Shown here: positions 47,271 through 58,984 of the stretch, piece after piece | Layout of the letters: the number at the start of each line of letters is the position of its first letter | How positions within the stretch are numbered: position 1 is the first letter of the stretch | Origin: Anastatus disparis | Lineage: Eukaryota; Arthropoda; Insecta; Hymenoptera; Eupelmidae | Length of the DNA stretch: 64,000 nucleotides | Assembly: GCA_017163975.1 (NCBI GenBank) | Contig: JAFFSR010000017.1 | Span: forward strand, 372,001 to 436,000 | Reading direction: 5' to 3' | The notes under the pieces: generated by a model | Databases searched by the model: none | What the model was told of the DNA's origin: nothing | What the model saw: the letters and a program-made list of their open reading frames with translations, nothing else | Position numbers and translations under genes: made by a program

Positions 47271-49560
47271 TTATATTATACTCGAAAATCTGTCTGATTA
47301 AAAAAATTCACCGAAAAAGATTATTTTTAAGTTACTTGTTTAACATTATAAAAAACTTTAAAAATAATTTTATATATTTATTTTGAAAGCTCTTAAAGAG
47401 TACTTTAAAATCTTTTTTGGGAATTTCCCTACTATATTTTTTTTCCAAGATATGAACATTTCTTCTTACTCTTTATTTTACATTGTGTTATCGAATTTTT
47501 AAGCAACACTGTACTTTATTTTTTTTTCTAATTATCTACGGAGCAGGCTCCATTTATTAGCCTTTGTACAAATTTTTAAAGTGGTATGTAGGGCCCACTA
47601 AGCACACATTAAATTTTTGACATTTTTTCCTGTAGTTTCAGACCACGCATTCTTTAGTGACGTATTATTTAACGTGGTGCACGGAAAAAAATATTGGCGT
47701 CGCACAGTCCTAAGAAATATCAATATAAAGTCTATCGAGTTTTAGTATGGAAATTGTGTAATGCACAGCCAAAATAAGTTGTACATATCGTTTGTTCTGA
47801 GAATGATAAAATAAAAGACTTAAGTAAACCCACTTGTGTCTGGTGCAAGTCTCATACGGTGTACGTTAATACCCCCGCCAGTCACAAAACCTATTCCGGC
47901 TCATGCAAAGGACTGGCGTATACATACAAGCGTATATTCCCCTCCAGTCTCATCGCACGATATACTGACTTAGTCTTGCTCGTCGGCCACATTGTGTCCC
48001 ATGAATGGTTTTTTATTTGTTTTGTACCCGACGCGTTCGAAAATGCTATTACGTAGACGCACAAGAGTCTCGTCATTAGATCTTTATATATAATGTGATC
48101 TCGCATGATAGGAAATTATGTTAAATTCTTTTAATTTCGTTTCTAATTATTTATGATCAACTCAAGAATGTTTAGCGTACAATTAAAAAACAAATGCGAT
48201 ATTTTTCTTAAAAAAAGAATAACTGATTATTTAAATGAGGCATTATGTTTCAAATGTTATATTTTCATAAAATAAATTGCAATACTTCTTGCTATGTATG
48301 TGATTTACACATATGTAATATACATATTATGTAATTTATTACCTAATCAACCATATCTTTTTTTCAATAAATCATTTTTTATATTGTTCTAAAAATATAA
48401 GAAAGATTTATTTATAAAATTTAATATGATAATTAAAAAAATTTTTTTATTGGAACAATACAAATCGGATAAGAACTTTTTGAATACATTTCATCTCTAC
48501 TTTATTTAATTTAGACGGATTCCTTTTTCTTTTCCAACATTAGACCGATCATTCTATAATGTAGTGTTGAATAAAAATTATAAAATATAAATACATCTTT
48601 CTCATATTATCTACATTTCTCTAAAATCAATCACGTTTAACTATCCATGAAAATCATTTCAAATTTTGCCGGCACCCAACACTCTATTAGAAAATTTATA
48701 AAACTTATTGCTTAGTTTTGTTTGTTATATTTTGAACCATAAACTTAAAAACATAGCAAACAAATATGATCAATAGGTTTTATAAATTTCAAACCAGCAT
48801 TCATCATGTACCGGCCAAAAGAAATATTTATCACTTTAGGCGCAAACAGTTATGTTTTTTAAAATTTCACAACTTTTTCTAGTTTAGTTGCACTCTAATT
48901 TAATAACATTATCATTCATTTTTAAGAAAAGAAAACACTCTTGCATTATTTTTTTCCGAAAACCGAAATACAAAATGTAAAAAAAATTCATTTTTATGAA
49001 AATAGTTATTTTTTTAAATCTTTTGTCCTAAAATATCGTATGATACTATAATTAAGAAAGTATAAATTAGAAGAATTTTCATTTTTATTTGTACAATATA
49101 AAAAACAGGGACAATATAAATCTGTAGGAAATAATATATACGATTTTATTTATATGTATTTTAAAAAACGTTATGTTGCTAAAAAAATTATAAATTTTTT
49201 AAAGTATTTAACGATTGTTGAATTTATTTCAGAACTTTCATGAACCAAAATTGCAAATGAATCAAATTAAAAGTATACACTTGATGATTATTTAATTTTC
49301 CTCATACGTGCTGGGTGAGTGGCCTATAGCGCATGCGTTTTCGGTGTGGTAAGTAGCTAATAGCACGCGCCGCGTGTATTTTGTCTTTAAAGCGTGTGTT
49401 CTAGTAAAAAGCGTTAAGTTATAAAAAATAACGTCACGCAAATCCGTTAAGTAATGAAAAAAAGAAAATCACGATTTTGTTTGTATATGCATAAGTAGCG
49501 TCGCGCGGGCGAAAATGATAGGAGAGAGAGAGATAGATAGGTGTGTTTATTTATGTACAA
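47271..49560. other. AT-rich stretch without genes
   Basis: Overlapping frames at 47859-48056 (plus) and 47891-48106 (minus) oppose each other in a less AT-rich island (47800-48100) and have no motif. Around 49310-49420 there is another GC-richer island with GCGCATGCG and CACGCGCCGCGTG words. No feature recognised. Confidence 0.45.
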
Positions 49561-49730
49561 TATGTTGTACAATTTTACAATATAGTAAATAAATATAAGG
49601 TTTCAATATGAACAGAAAAAAAGTAAAAATTTTAACAATATAGTAAAATAAAAATAGAATATGTTTAAAAATAGATCATATAAGAAATCACAATAATTAC
49701 AATTATGGTTAACAATATTAATACTAATAG

Positions 49731-50692
49731 TTATCGAAGTGGCAGCGGTCCATTCTCCAAGGAAAGGTAGTGTGAAAATGCTAATGATTTAAATGAGTAA
49801 AGCGATTGAGAGTTACGGATAGAAACGGGAAGCTCATTCCACAGAAACGATGATGTAACCAAGAAGGATCCGTTATAATATTCCGTAGAAGCAGGAGGAA
49901 CAGTTAATGGTCTTACAGCACCCCTCAACGTTCTCACCGACTGGTTCCACATGTAACCAGAGTAGAGATATGTAGGCTCATAAGATGAGAACATTTTATA
50001 TAGGAAAGCAGATGTAAAGTATTTCCTTCTAGCAGAGGTAGATAACCAGCACAGTGCAGAACGATAAGCCGAAACATGCTCTCGCCTGCCAATACCATAC
50101 ACATATCGAACACCCGAGTTGATGACTCTCTGCAACTTTAGGTCCAGTTCCGCCGACAGATCACAATAGACAAGACAACAGTAGTCTATGAGTGGAAAAA
50201 GCAAAGTCTGAACAAGATGCTTGCGTAAAGCAAAATTAGTGCTTTTCCTAAAGTAATTTAATCTGTAAAGCAGCGTAAAAGATTTGTTACAAACTTTGGT
50301 GATGTGCTCCTTCCAATTCAGTTTATTGTCCAACCAAACCCCCAGATCGCGAACATTAGATTCAAACTTAATTGTGGTGCCATTTATTGGCACGCCAGTA
50401 GTGGGTAAGGAAGACAGCATGTTAATATAATAATAAGAGCCAATAATTATAGCCTTTGTCTTACCAACATTCAGCTCAAGATGATTTCTGGAAGCCCAAT
50501 CAGAGATAATCTTTGCATGAGCGCTCATAATGGACGTAAAAACATCCAACTTATTCAGAGGAAAATGAATATACACCTGCAAGTCATCAGCATATATCAA
50601 GTGTTGTACACTAGAATTAAAATCAACAGCAACATCATTTATATAAATTGAGAATAATTATGGTCACAAAACAGACCCCTGTGGAACTCCCG
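49731..50692 (-). pseudogene. 5'-truncated non-LTR reverse transcriptase, C-terminal part
   Basis: Reading on the minus strand, the element begins abruptly at about 50692 within RT motif B (GVPQG followed by a TGA and a TAA), then runs open for 289 residues from LIYADDLQVY (motif C) through the thumb and C-terminal domain (LFPLIDYCCLVYCDL, SSFLWNELP) to a stop at about 49731. Similarity to the C-terminal half of the element at 53707-56571 is plain by eye (LLFPxxDYC, CVRY/GVRYV, HxSxxRxALxWL), so both belong to the same CR1-like group but different families. Truncation at the 5' end is typical of incomplete target-primed reverse transcription. Confidence 0.85.
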
Positions 50693-50880
50693 TGTTAAGA
50701 GAGAGAAAGAAAGAGAATGCTTTATCGAAAGAAAACAAGACACGCAAGAACGTGCTTACGAGTCAGTCGTACGGCAGATATGAGAGAGAGAGAGTAAGAG
50801 AATGCCATACTGAAAGGAAACAAAACACGCTAGAACGTGCACGAGTTTCTATGTACGAGTCCTTTGTGTGCTAGCTTCTT
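50693..50880. repeat. Tandem duplication of ~98 bp with GA runs
   Basis: Two diverged copies contain AAGAGAATGC, GAAAGAAAACAAGACACGC and AGAACGTGC(T)TACGAG. They abut the truncated RT. Confidence 0.7.
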
Positions 50881-51843
50881 GATGAAAGTTGTTGGCAATG
50901 CAAAAAATAATATTTTTATGAAATCCTTTTTTTTAATTTACATATTAATTTTTTTAAATTAATATGTTAATATTAATTTTCCCTTTCCGCGCCCCAACAT
51001 GTCACTCTCTCTCTCTCTTACACCCAGCACTTCAGATCCTCCCTCTCCGCCTGTAAGTATTCACTGACACGCTGCTTCGGCTCTGTCTTTTTGTCTTCTA
51101 ATACTTTTTATTTCACTCTGCAGAGTGAATCTTTTTATAGAGAATCGTCCAGCTGGGGGTCCTCAAGGCTTGGCTTGACTTGCTTGCACCTGTGCATCTG
51201 CATCTCTTGGACCCTGGACGTTTTTCTGTCTTCATGCAATACTCTACCAGCATTGTCATTTTTTGTTGCTTGTGCTGCTGTTGCTGACGGTTGCGGAATG
51301 GCTGGAGCATTGCTGGTTTGCTGTTTCGCCTGTGAAGTGGGGTGTTGAGTGGTGGTGCAGTGGGGGGATGCAGTTGCATCTTTATGGTTTATGCATGTGT
51401 TGCATATAGGTTATGCATTTGCTATATAACCTACAATATTTTTGGCGCCAAATTTACTATCTCTTAGGTGAATCTTTTAAGTGCGTCATTAGTGGATCCA
51501 TCTATGGGTTACCTTGTTGACTGTCTTATCTACTCTATGGATAAGTGACAGGTAATTAACATACTTAAGGCGCGTTTCCATCTGGCCTTTTGATTTTATA
51601 TATTTGATGCGCGAATTTTAAACAGCTTATTATGCTGCTTTTCTTTTACTATATAACTTATTTCTTTTATATTGAATTTTAAATGTGATATACTTGAGCG
51701 GAGAGTTTCACAGGCCATCTTTATTTTTGTTTTGCTTTTATTGCTATTTTTATTTCTCTGACGCTGCTCTTGCTGCTATCTTTCATTTCTTTTCTATTAC
51801 ATTTATTCTCTCACTTCTCTTGACATCTTATACAGCTTAAACC
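50881..51843 (+). other. Probable 5' UTR of the CR1-like element
   Basis: There is no coding frame. A CT run lies at 51003-51020, and CT-rich text continues before ORF1. The exact 5' end of the element cannot be fixed; around 50985-51000 the composition changes from AT-rich to GC-richer. The frames at 51091-51379 overlap on both strands and have no motif. Confidence 0.4.
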
Positions 51844-53706
51844 ATGTCACAAATTACCATCAAGGACTGCTGCGCCATCTGCGGTTTTCCCGCTGATAAT
51901 ATAAGAGGGTCGAAAAAATTAATACAGTGTTTTACATGCCGGCAGCGCTGCCATGTAAAATGTATGAAGCGCGTGCCTCATGATAACGATGGTAATCCGA
52001 AATATGATTGTGAGAAATGTATAGCTGGCCGACTTATCGCTTCTCCCACTGCCCCACTCACTGGCACTGGCGCTGGACCACGCAGTACCACTATGCGAGG
52101 TGCTCCTATAGCCCGGCCTATCGTTGCTTCTACTCCATCACGAGGATGCTCACCTGTCGCACCGATTAAGAAAGCTCAAGAACACTCTGTGATTAAGAAG
52201 AGGACCAATTCGCGCTGTTCTGCGGTAGCTGGAGGGGAACATAGCATAAGTATCAATTTAATTAATGAAAAATTTAGAGGTGGTGCTGCATTGGTTACCC
52301 CGGAAAACAATATTAGTAAGGGTAAAAATGGTGGTCTTAAGCAGAGTGATGATGGAGCTGATTCTTCCTCAGTAAAGGCAGCTGTGTCTGCTTTGGAGAG
52401 CGCGCTATCCTGCAGGCTCGATATGATTCAAAATGATCTTAATCGACTTCCGGCTCTTGAGAGCCATATTATAATTACTTACAAGGGTCTGCAGGATATC
52501 GTGACTAAAATGGAGAGTCAAAATGAAATTATTAAGAATTTACATGCTTGGCAGACGCAGCTGCTAGAGGAGAATCGTAAACTCAGGGGTATGATAGGTA
52601 CTTTAGAGAAGGAGTTGTTGTCTGCTCTAAATGGCATGTATGAAAAGTTTTTCAAATCTCTCACGACTAATTTTAATAATATGCAAGCATTTTTAGGTAA
52701 TGAATTCAATGGAGTGGACAGCAACTTTTCTCAACTTATGACCGGGGTGGCTGAGGTGGTGCCGACCGTTAATGATCTCCCGGCCCAGGACGAAATCTTT
52801 ATCAACACCAACACTAACACTGATATGCCTGTTAATTCGAATATAACACAATCATTCGAACGTAAAGATAGTAGCTCTCTTAACACATGCACTGAAGCAC
52901 CTGTTGATTCAAACGATGAACAATTAGTAAAAGCACATACAGATAGTAACGGAGAGGCATCCTGTCATACTGTGAAGAGGTGTGGTTCTGGGAATAGTGT
53001 CTTGGTGATATCCAGCGGACTGGACTGCTCTGCGGCTAATGTTGGGCTGGAGGATTATGCTTGCGCTGTTCTGGGAACCATACTTTCGACTTTTGAACGT
53101 TCAAATATTGTATCTGTTACTGAGATCTCTAATTCTGAAAATAAAAATAAGGGCAGGATGTCTGCTGGGCCTGAGATCGTTGGCGGTCCGAGTATTGCAT
53201 TCTCATTGTTGGTTAGACTTTCTGGAGATGACTTGGCGCAGAAGGAATTTATGGCTAGTCGTAGATTAACGGATTTTTCGACAGCGGATCTGGATCCCTC
53301 CCTCCTCGGCAATTTTTCTACTACCAAGCACCATTCTCAAATATATATAAATGAGTATCTTGAAAAAGATAAATATATTAAATTTAAAAATCTTAAAAAG
53401 TATGCTAAAGGAAAAGGTTGCAAGTTTGTTTGGCATAGAGGTGGTAAATTTATGGTGAGGAGGGAGAGAGGGGAGAGAGCGCACAAATTTGAAAGTGAAC
53501 ATGATTTGAATGAAATATTAGATAAATCTAAATGTATTGTACAGAAAAATGTTAAAGTAACTGATTTTGAGAAACACGATGAAGCTCTAACAAATAATGG
53601 AACTACTGATAATGATAAATGTAAACCTCATAATAGTGGGATGAGCTCGAATCAGGAATTAATTAAAAATCATGCAATATCCTTAGATAGAGCCTCTCCC
53701 CAATGA
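51844..53706 (+). CDS. ORF1 protein of the CR1-like element, PHD finger and coiled coil
   Basis: 620 residues, intact from the ATG at 51844 to the TGA at 53704-53706. Residues 10-59 hold a complete C4HC3 PHD finger: Cys10, Cys13, Cys29, Cys32, His37, Cys40, Cys56, Cys59. Residues about 60-130 are Pro/Thr/Arg-rich and probably disordered. A likely coiled coil follows (about 180-290, with LEENRKLRGMIGTLEKELL), then a Thr/Asn-rich segment and a basic C-terminal domain (about 500-555, INEYLEKDKYIKFKNLKKYA, KFMVRRERGERAHKF). ORF1 proteins of this group bind their own RNA as multimers; the PHD finger may tie the particle to chromatin (inference). ORF2 follows in the same frame beyond the stop. Confidence 0.85.
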   Translation: MSQITIKDCCAICGFPADNIRGSKKLIQCFTCRQRCHVKCMKRVPHDNDGNPKYDCEKCIAGRLIASPTAPLTGTGAGPRSTTMRGAPIARPIVASTPSRGCSPVAPIKKAQEHSVIKKRTNSRCSAVAGGEHSISINLINEKFRGGAALVTPENNISKGKNGGLKQSDDGADSSSVKAAVSALESALSCRLDMIQNDLNRLPALESHIIITYKGLQDIVTKMESQNEIIKNLHAWQTQLLEENRKLRGMIGTLEKELLSALNGMYEKFFKSLTTNFNNMQAFLGNEFNGVDSNFSQLMTGVAEVVPTVNDLPAQDEIFINTNTNTDMPVNSNITQSFERKDSSSLNTCTEAPVDSNDEQLVKAHTDSNGEASCHTVKRCGSGNSVLVISSGLDCSAANVGLEDYACAVLGTILSTFERSNIVSVTEISNSENKNKGRMSAGPEIVGGPSIAFSLLVRLSGDDLAQKEFMASRRLTDFSTADLDPSLLGNFSTTKHHSQIYINEYLEKDKYIKFKNLKKYAKGKGCKFVWHRGGKFMVRRERGERAHKFESEHDLNEILDKSKCIVQKNVKVTDFEKHDEALTNNGTTDNDKCKPHNSGMSSNQELIKNHAISLDRASPQ

Positions 53707-56571
53707 CTGCGCTGGTCCTCTTCGGAGAGTCGAATAGGGAGGAGGGGTGAACTGCGCGCGTGCTTTCTGAATGTGACCTCTTTGAGAGCTCATATTGGGC
53801 AGGTGCGTGAACTTTTAAGTGGCTATCATTCTTACGACATATTTGGAGTTACTGAGACCTGGCTGGGTCCGTCTGTATCGGATGACGTCATTCGAGTCGG
53901 GGGGTACAAAGTGTTTAGACAGGACAGAAACTTGCGTGGTGGAGGAGTTGCCTTGTATATTAAGGATAATCTAAAATGCACTATTTTGGCCACTTCGGAG
54001 ACGCAAACTAGTAATAGAAGCGGTAAGCCGGAGGTGCCTGAATATATTTTCTGTTCTATGCAAGTTGGCGGCTCCGAGCCCGTGCTAGTTTCTGTCATTT
54101 ATCGTCCTCCTGCTGTTTCGTTTACTAGAAACTCTAATTTGTTGATTGATTTGAGAAATTTTTGTTCGGACTATTACCATAAAATTATAATGGGGGACTT
54201 GAATGCCGATCTCCTTAAAGAGAGCAGTGATGCTAAGTTTCTTAGTAAGCTGTCGGCTGAGCTTTCATTACAGTTGGTCCAGCACGGTGCTACGCATCAT
54301 ACTCCTACGTCTCACACGTGGATTGACCTGATCTTTGTTGATGACAACGACGTGGTGCTTGATGCACGGAACCTACCGGCGAGCTTTCACAGTCGGCATA
54401 ATTTAATTGACGTCTGTTTGCCTTGCAACACTATAACTTTAGATCAAAAACCTATCATGTATAGGAACTATAAAAATATTTGTCCGACTGCATTGGGAGA
54501 GAAACTTGCCGGCTGTGATTGGTCGCCGCTTATGACTGATACAGTTGACCCTGAATCTGCACTTGGTTGCCTCTGTGACAATCTCACTGCTGCAATCGAG
54601 AATTTGGCGCTGTTGAAAGCGCTCAAGCCTAATAAGAATAAGTTTCCATGGGTAGATGAAGAATTGTCGCGGATGCGGCGTAAGAGAGATGCTACATATC
54701 GTGAATACAAACGGACAGAGGACAAGCAGTATCTCCTTGAATTTCTGCGGTTGCGTAGGGTGGTAGACGAACGCACGGACCATGCTAAGACTGCTTATAT
54801 TCACAATAGACTGTTTGATGCTCTTGCGGGTGGTAATGTCTGGAAGGAGTTGAGAGACCTGGGACTGCTATCCGGACCTCAAGGGGATTTGAATGGATTC
54901 ACTCCGGATGAGCTTAATGCGCACTTTGCTGGGGTGTCAGTCTCGCCGCAGGAGGATAGTGAAGAGCGATTGAGAATTCTTTCTCAATGCAATGAAAGTG
55001 GGTTTACCTTTAAACCAATTAGTTTTAATGATGTTGTTCTTGCAATTTCACATTTTTCCTCACAGGCTTGTGGTGAGGATGGCATTCCGCAAAGCGTGAT
55101 AGTTAAAGCTTTACCATTTATTGGTGAACATCTTGTGACTCTGTTCAACTCCTCTTTTGCACGGGGGGTCTTCCCTTGCCGTTGGAAGCAAGCACGTATT
55201 ATACCATTGAAAAAGAGTGCTGCACCTAAGCAACCAAAAGATTTTAGGCCTATAGCCATCTTATGTTTTCTTTCAAAGGTTCTTGAGAAGATCGCCCATG
55301 ACCAACTGCAGGAGTACATTACATCCAAAAAATTGCTCGATCCTATGCAGACGGGCTTCAGGAAAAACCATTCTACGCAGACTGCTGTACTTGAGCTTAC
55401 AGACGATATAAGGTCAGGTCTAGACAGGAAACTTGTCACGTTACTGCTACTTTTTGACTTTAGTAAGGCATTCGACACGATCTCTCCCTCCAAACTTCTT
55501 GCGAGGCTTAGATCGATGGGGTTCTCCAGGGCCGCACTCGGATGGATTAACTCCTATTTATCAGGTAGGAAACAAATGGTTTCCACACATTTAAAGGAGG
55601 AATCGAATTGGCTAACAACCAATCTAGGAGTACCTCAGGGTTCGGTGCTGGGGCCTCTGTTGTTTTGCCTTTACATAAATGACGTACGTGACGCACTGGA
55701 CTCTGGTTGCATCGGGCATCTGCTGTATGCGGATGATCTTCAAATTTATACACAGGTCCCTTATGATGATGTGGACGAGGGGATTCGTATTTTACAGAGG
55801 GCGGCCAGGGCGGTGTCGGGGTGGGCTGCTGGTGTTTCTCTCACTTTGAATGCTAGTAAAACAAAGGCGATCGTCTTTGGAAGTAATCGTTTTATTAAAA
55901 ATTTTTATTCGGGTGAGCCAAGGACGATTGACCTGGGGAGCGGTATCGGTATTCCTTTCTCTGACACCGTTACGAGCCTTGGTGTTGTACTCGACTCTAA
56001 ACTGTCGTGGGAACCGCATATTAATATGTTGACTAAAAAATTCAATAGAGTGATTTATAGCCTGCGGTTTTTCCGTCGGTACACCACTGAGGCTCTGCGT
56101 AAGCAGCTCGCAACCGCCCTGCTGTTTCCACATCTTGATTACTGCTCAGTGGTTTTGCTCGATGCTTCGCAGGAGTTACGAAGACGGCTACAGACAATGC
56201 AAAATTCATGTGTGAGATATGTATTAGGCGTGAGAATGGGTGATCACATCTCTCCCCATAGACATGCTTTGGGTTGGCTACGTACTGATTCGAGGAAACA
56301 GTATTTTATGGCTGTACTTATGTACAAAATCGTACGTATGAATACTCCCGAATATCTAGTGGGTCTCTTCACTAGATATATACCCAGAGCGACCACTAGG
56401 GGTGAGATTGAAGATCTTGCGGTGCCCTTCATGCGCACTGAGACTGGAAGAAATTCCATTTAAGTTCAAGGTGCGCATTTTTGGAACTCCCTACCTGCTG
56501 ATATTAAAAATCTTCCATCAATCAGCAGGTTTAAAGCCGCTCTGAGGAGGTTTTTACTCGACCTCGATTAA
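53707..56571 (+). pseudogene. ORF2 of the CR1-like element: APE endonuclease and reverse transcriptase
   Basis: The frame is open from right after the ORF1 stop, with no ATG before the endonuclease begins at LRACFLNVTSLRAH. Endonuclease motifs: the Asn of LNVTSL, the Glu of VTETWL, GDLNADL, and HTWIDLIF. The last motif reads SRHNLID where SDH is usual, so a catalytic Asp is replaced by Arg. RT: LLFDFSKAFDTI (motif A), LGVPQGSVLGPLLF (B), LLYADDLQIY (C), all intact, then thumb and C-terminal domain. A TAA at 56461-56463 cuts the last 36 codons; the frame then continues with HFWNSLPADIKNLPSISRF to the natural stop at 56569-56571. The product would nick the target DNA and prime reverse transcription. 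Confidence 0.85.
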
Positions 56572-58171
56572 ACAGTATTATTTTCGGACTATATCATATG
56601 TGTTAATTTATTATGTGATGTACCCTTTATAGATTTAAGGCATGATTGTATTTATTGGCGTGTATGTAGGATGTGTGTGCATAGAGTGAATGATTATATT
56701 TTTATCAGATTGACTTGTATATTACTGTACATTCAACTTGCTGTGATTTTAACTTACTGTATACTGCTGATATTTCGACTGCGCTCTTTACACGCTTGAT
56801 TTTATGTAAGTATTTTGACTGATAGATATTGAGACTGATTTTTAACTATATTATTTATACTTTTTGCGTGTATTTATTCGTGTTATCTGTGATATCGCTT
56901 TTATTTAATTTATTGACTTACTATTACAGTATTACTATCTCTATTATGTTTTATGACTGTGATATCATACTGTACTATTTTGATTTTATATGTGCAAGGC
57001 TATTTAAAGTATTTTTATGTATTTTTTCAACTTTATTTGTAATTTTCACGCTTTTTTGTAATTATAATACAAAATAAACAATATCTAATCTAATCTAAAG
57101 CACTTATGAGAAAAAATAGTATGTGAATCTCGTTCGGTTTAGTTGACTATTGCATACGAGGGAAAGTTGTCCGAGTAACTTACTCGTTACACAATATACT
57201 ATTATTTCAATATTTGTAAGAACTGAAATTAAAATTAATATGCAAATAAGTTATAATATTTAGAATGTGTTAAAAACAAACAATAATATTTTATACCCAG
57301 ACGCCTGAAATATAGTTTTTATAAAAGATTATTTATTTAATTTAAGAACTTCAATTTGTACCTTATTTTTTGGATATTAAAATCAATAGTATATACTTTA
57401 CGATCAGTTCTAGTATTACAATAATTTCTATAAACAGTTTTTTTAAAAGATAAATTTCAAGTTTTTGAAATATCATAAACAAAAATGATTAAATATTTAT
57501 GTATTACAAGTTACTTTTACGTTCAATTAAAAAAAATGAGTAGAAGAAAAAATACTTGATGAATAAACAATTAATTTAAATACTTTCATTAGTTAGATTT
57601 TAAAATAATTATTTCTATGTTAAAAAAAAAAAATACTTAATACAATAAAACATGAGAATTAAATTTAAGAATCAAAATTATATTCTTAAATACACAAATA
57701 TTATTTAGATTTTTTATACATAAGATTTTACGATTCTATTTACTTATGTTTTAAGTTGTTTTATTGTAGTAACAGAATGCTTAAGTTCAGTTTGAAATAA
57801 TTAATTAAAATATATAGCCAAATAATATAATTAAATTGATTCTTGCGTACCAACTTATAAAGAAATCAATGACGGGACTCTCGTACGTCTACGTAGCAGC
57901 CCTAGCAAACACGTCCAATACGAAACTAATTAAAAACAATGCATGGGACAGAAAGTATGGCCGGTGAGTGAGACTAAGTCAGTTCAACACGCTACGGGAC
58001 TGGAGGGGGGCATGCGTATGCTAATACACAGTTATTCGTATGAGCCTTATTATCTGCTGCAGGTGATGAGACTTTCAAACAACATAGGATAAGACTCGTA
58101 CAATATAATAATGAGTCAATTCGTGTCGTACGTTTCGTTACACTAATTAAAGCGGTTGATATGCCTTTTAA
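56572..58171. other. 3' UTR of the CR1-like element, then AT-rich DNA
   Basis: Up to 57098 it is the element's 3' UTR and short-repeat tail. From there to 57860 the DNA is AT-rich without features. 57860-58140 is GC-richer and looks unique (words such as GTCTACGTAGCAGCC, GGAGGGGGGCATGCG) but encodes nothing recognisable. Confidence 0.5.
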
Positions 58172-58552
58172 TAGGAGGTCATGTATCTCCGTCCTTTTCT
58201 AATCAAAGAATTATTTTTTTTGCAATAACTAATAACTTTAGCAAAAAATAAAGAGATGGCCCCATCTTCTATTACAAAAAGCAATATTTTCTTTGATAAG
58301 AAATAATTGATTTTATCTATTCGTTTCCAAGAAAAATTTAAAAAAACAAATTCTTTACCCTAACCCCTATGTTTCAAGTTTTTCAATGTTTTTTTGAAAA
58401 CGAAACAATAAAATCAATTCTTTCTCATCAAAGAAAATATTGCTTTTTGTAATACGAGATGGGGTTATCTCTTTATTTTCTGCTAAAGTTATTAGTTATT
58501 GCGAAAAACTCAATTCTTTGATTAAAAAAGGACAGATATATTCGACGTGCTC
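58172..58552. mobile_element. 381-bp palindromic MITE flanked by TTAA/TTAT, copy 2
   Basis: Same family as 18344-18723, inserted in the opposite orientation: the centre reads CCCTAACCCCTATG here and CATAGAGGTTAGGG there. The left flank is TTAA (58168-58171), the right TTAT (58553-58556), probably a mutated TTAA. The two copies clearly match throughout, with scattered differences. Confidence 0.8.
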
Positions 58553-58589
58553 TTATCGTTTGAACTACTGCTTATGTTTGTTCTAAATC

Positions 58590-58735
58590 GATGTACTAAA
58601 GTAGGCCTCGATTTCAAGGGACTACAAGTCTCCAATATTTCTTTCCATGTGTCAACCCATGGCAGACTAATCGATCCCGTGCAAACGGGAATACGAGTCA
58701 CGCGCCTTAGCCACTACTCCACTGAACTCTACACT
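58590..58735 (-). ncRNA. tRNA-like SINE remnant
   Basis: On the minus strand TGGCTAAGGCG (58703-58713) is a perfect A box. About 35 bases on, GGGATCGATTAGTC (58665-58678) is a weakened B box; one side of the T-arm stem has decayed. TCCCGTTTGCACGGGA can form a small hairpin like the variable arm of a serine or leucine tRNA. The 90-residue plus-strand frame over it is a shadow. Confidence 0.4.
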
Positions 58736-58984
58736 TTATTTGAATATTTTTTCAGCTTTTATAATAATATTAAAAAGAAAAATATTGGAGAAATATTTTT
58801 CACTTATTATATAAAATAAGTTTTATTATATAATTATTTGTTATTTCTTTTTATTATTGGTTTGCTGAATAATAAATAGTACATCATCAACGTAGAAATG
58901 AAAATAAATATCTACAATATCTTTAACGTTAACCACTACGACTTCGTTAGATTTTTCGCAAGTATAAATTGTTGGAATAGATCT

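Larger units (their letters stand above)
50990..57098 (+). mobile_element. CR1/L2-like non-LTR retrotransposon, nearly full length
   Basis: Two ORFs in the order PHD-finger protein then endonuclease-RT, followed by about 500 bp of 3' UTR and a tail of short repeats (ATCTAATCTAATCTAA at about 57082-57098) in place of poly(A). The PHD-type ORF1, the APE-type endonuclease and the microsatellite-like tail are typical of the CR1 group (CR1, L2, Daphne, Kiri). The 5' end is approximate. ORF1 is intact and ORF2 has one late stop, so this copy is young compared with most of the window. Confidence 0.8.

Noticed and set aside
47859..48106. Overlapping 65- and 71-residue frames on opposite strands
   Set aside because: Neither has a motif or supporting context; both come from one GC-richer island.
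54439..56133. Several minus-strand frames over the CR1-like ORF2
   Set aside because: They are shadows of the endonuclease-RT coding strand, which has all family motifs.
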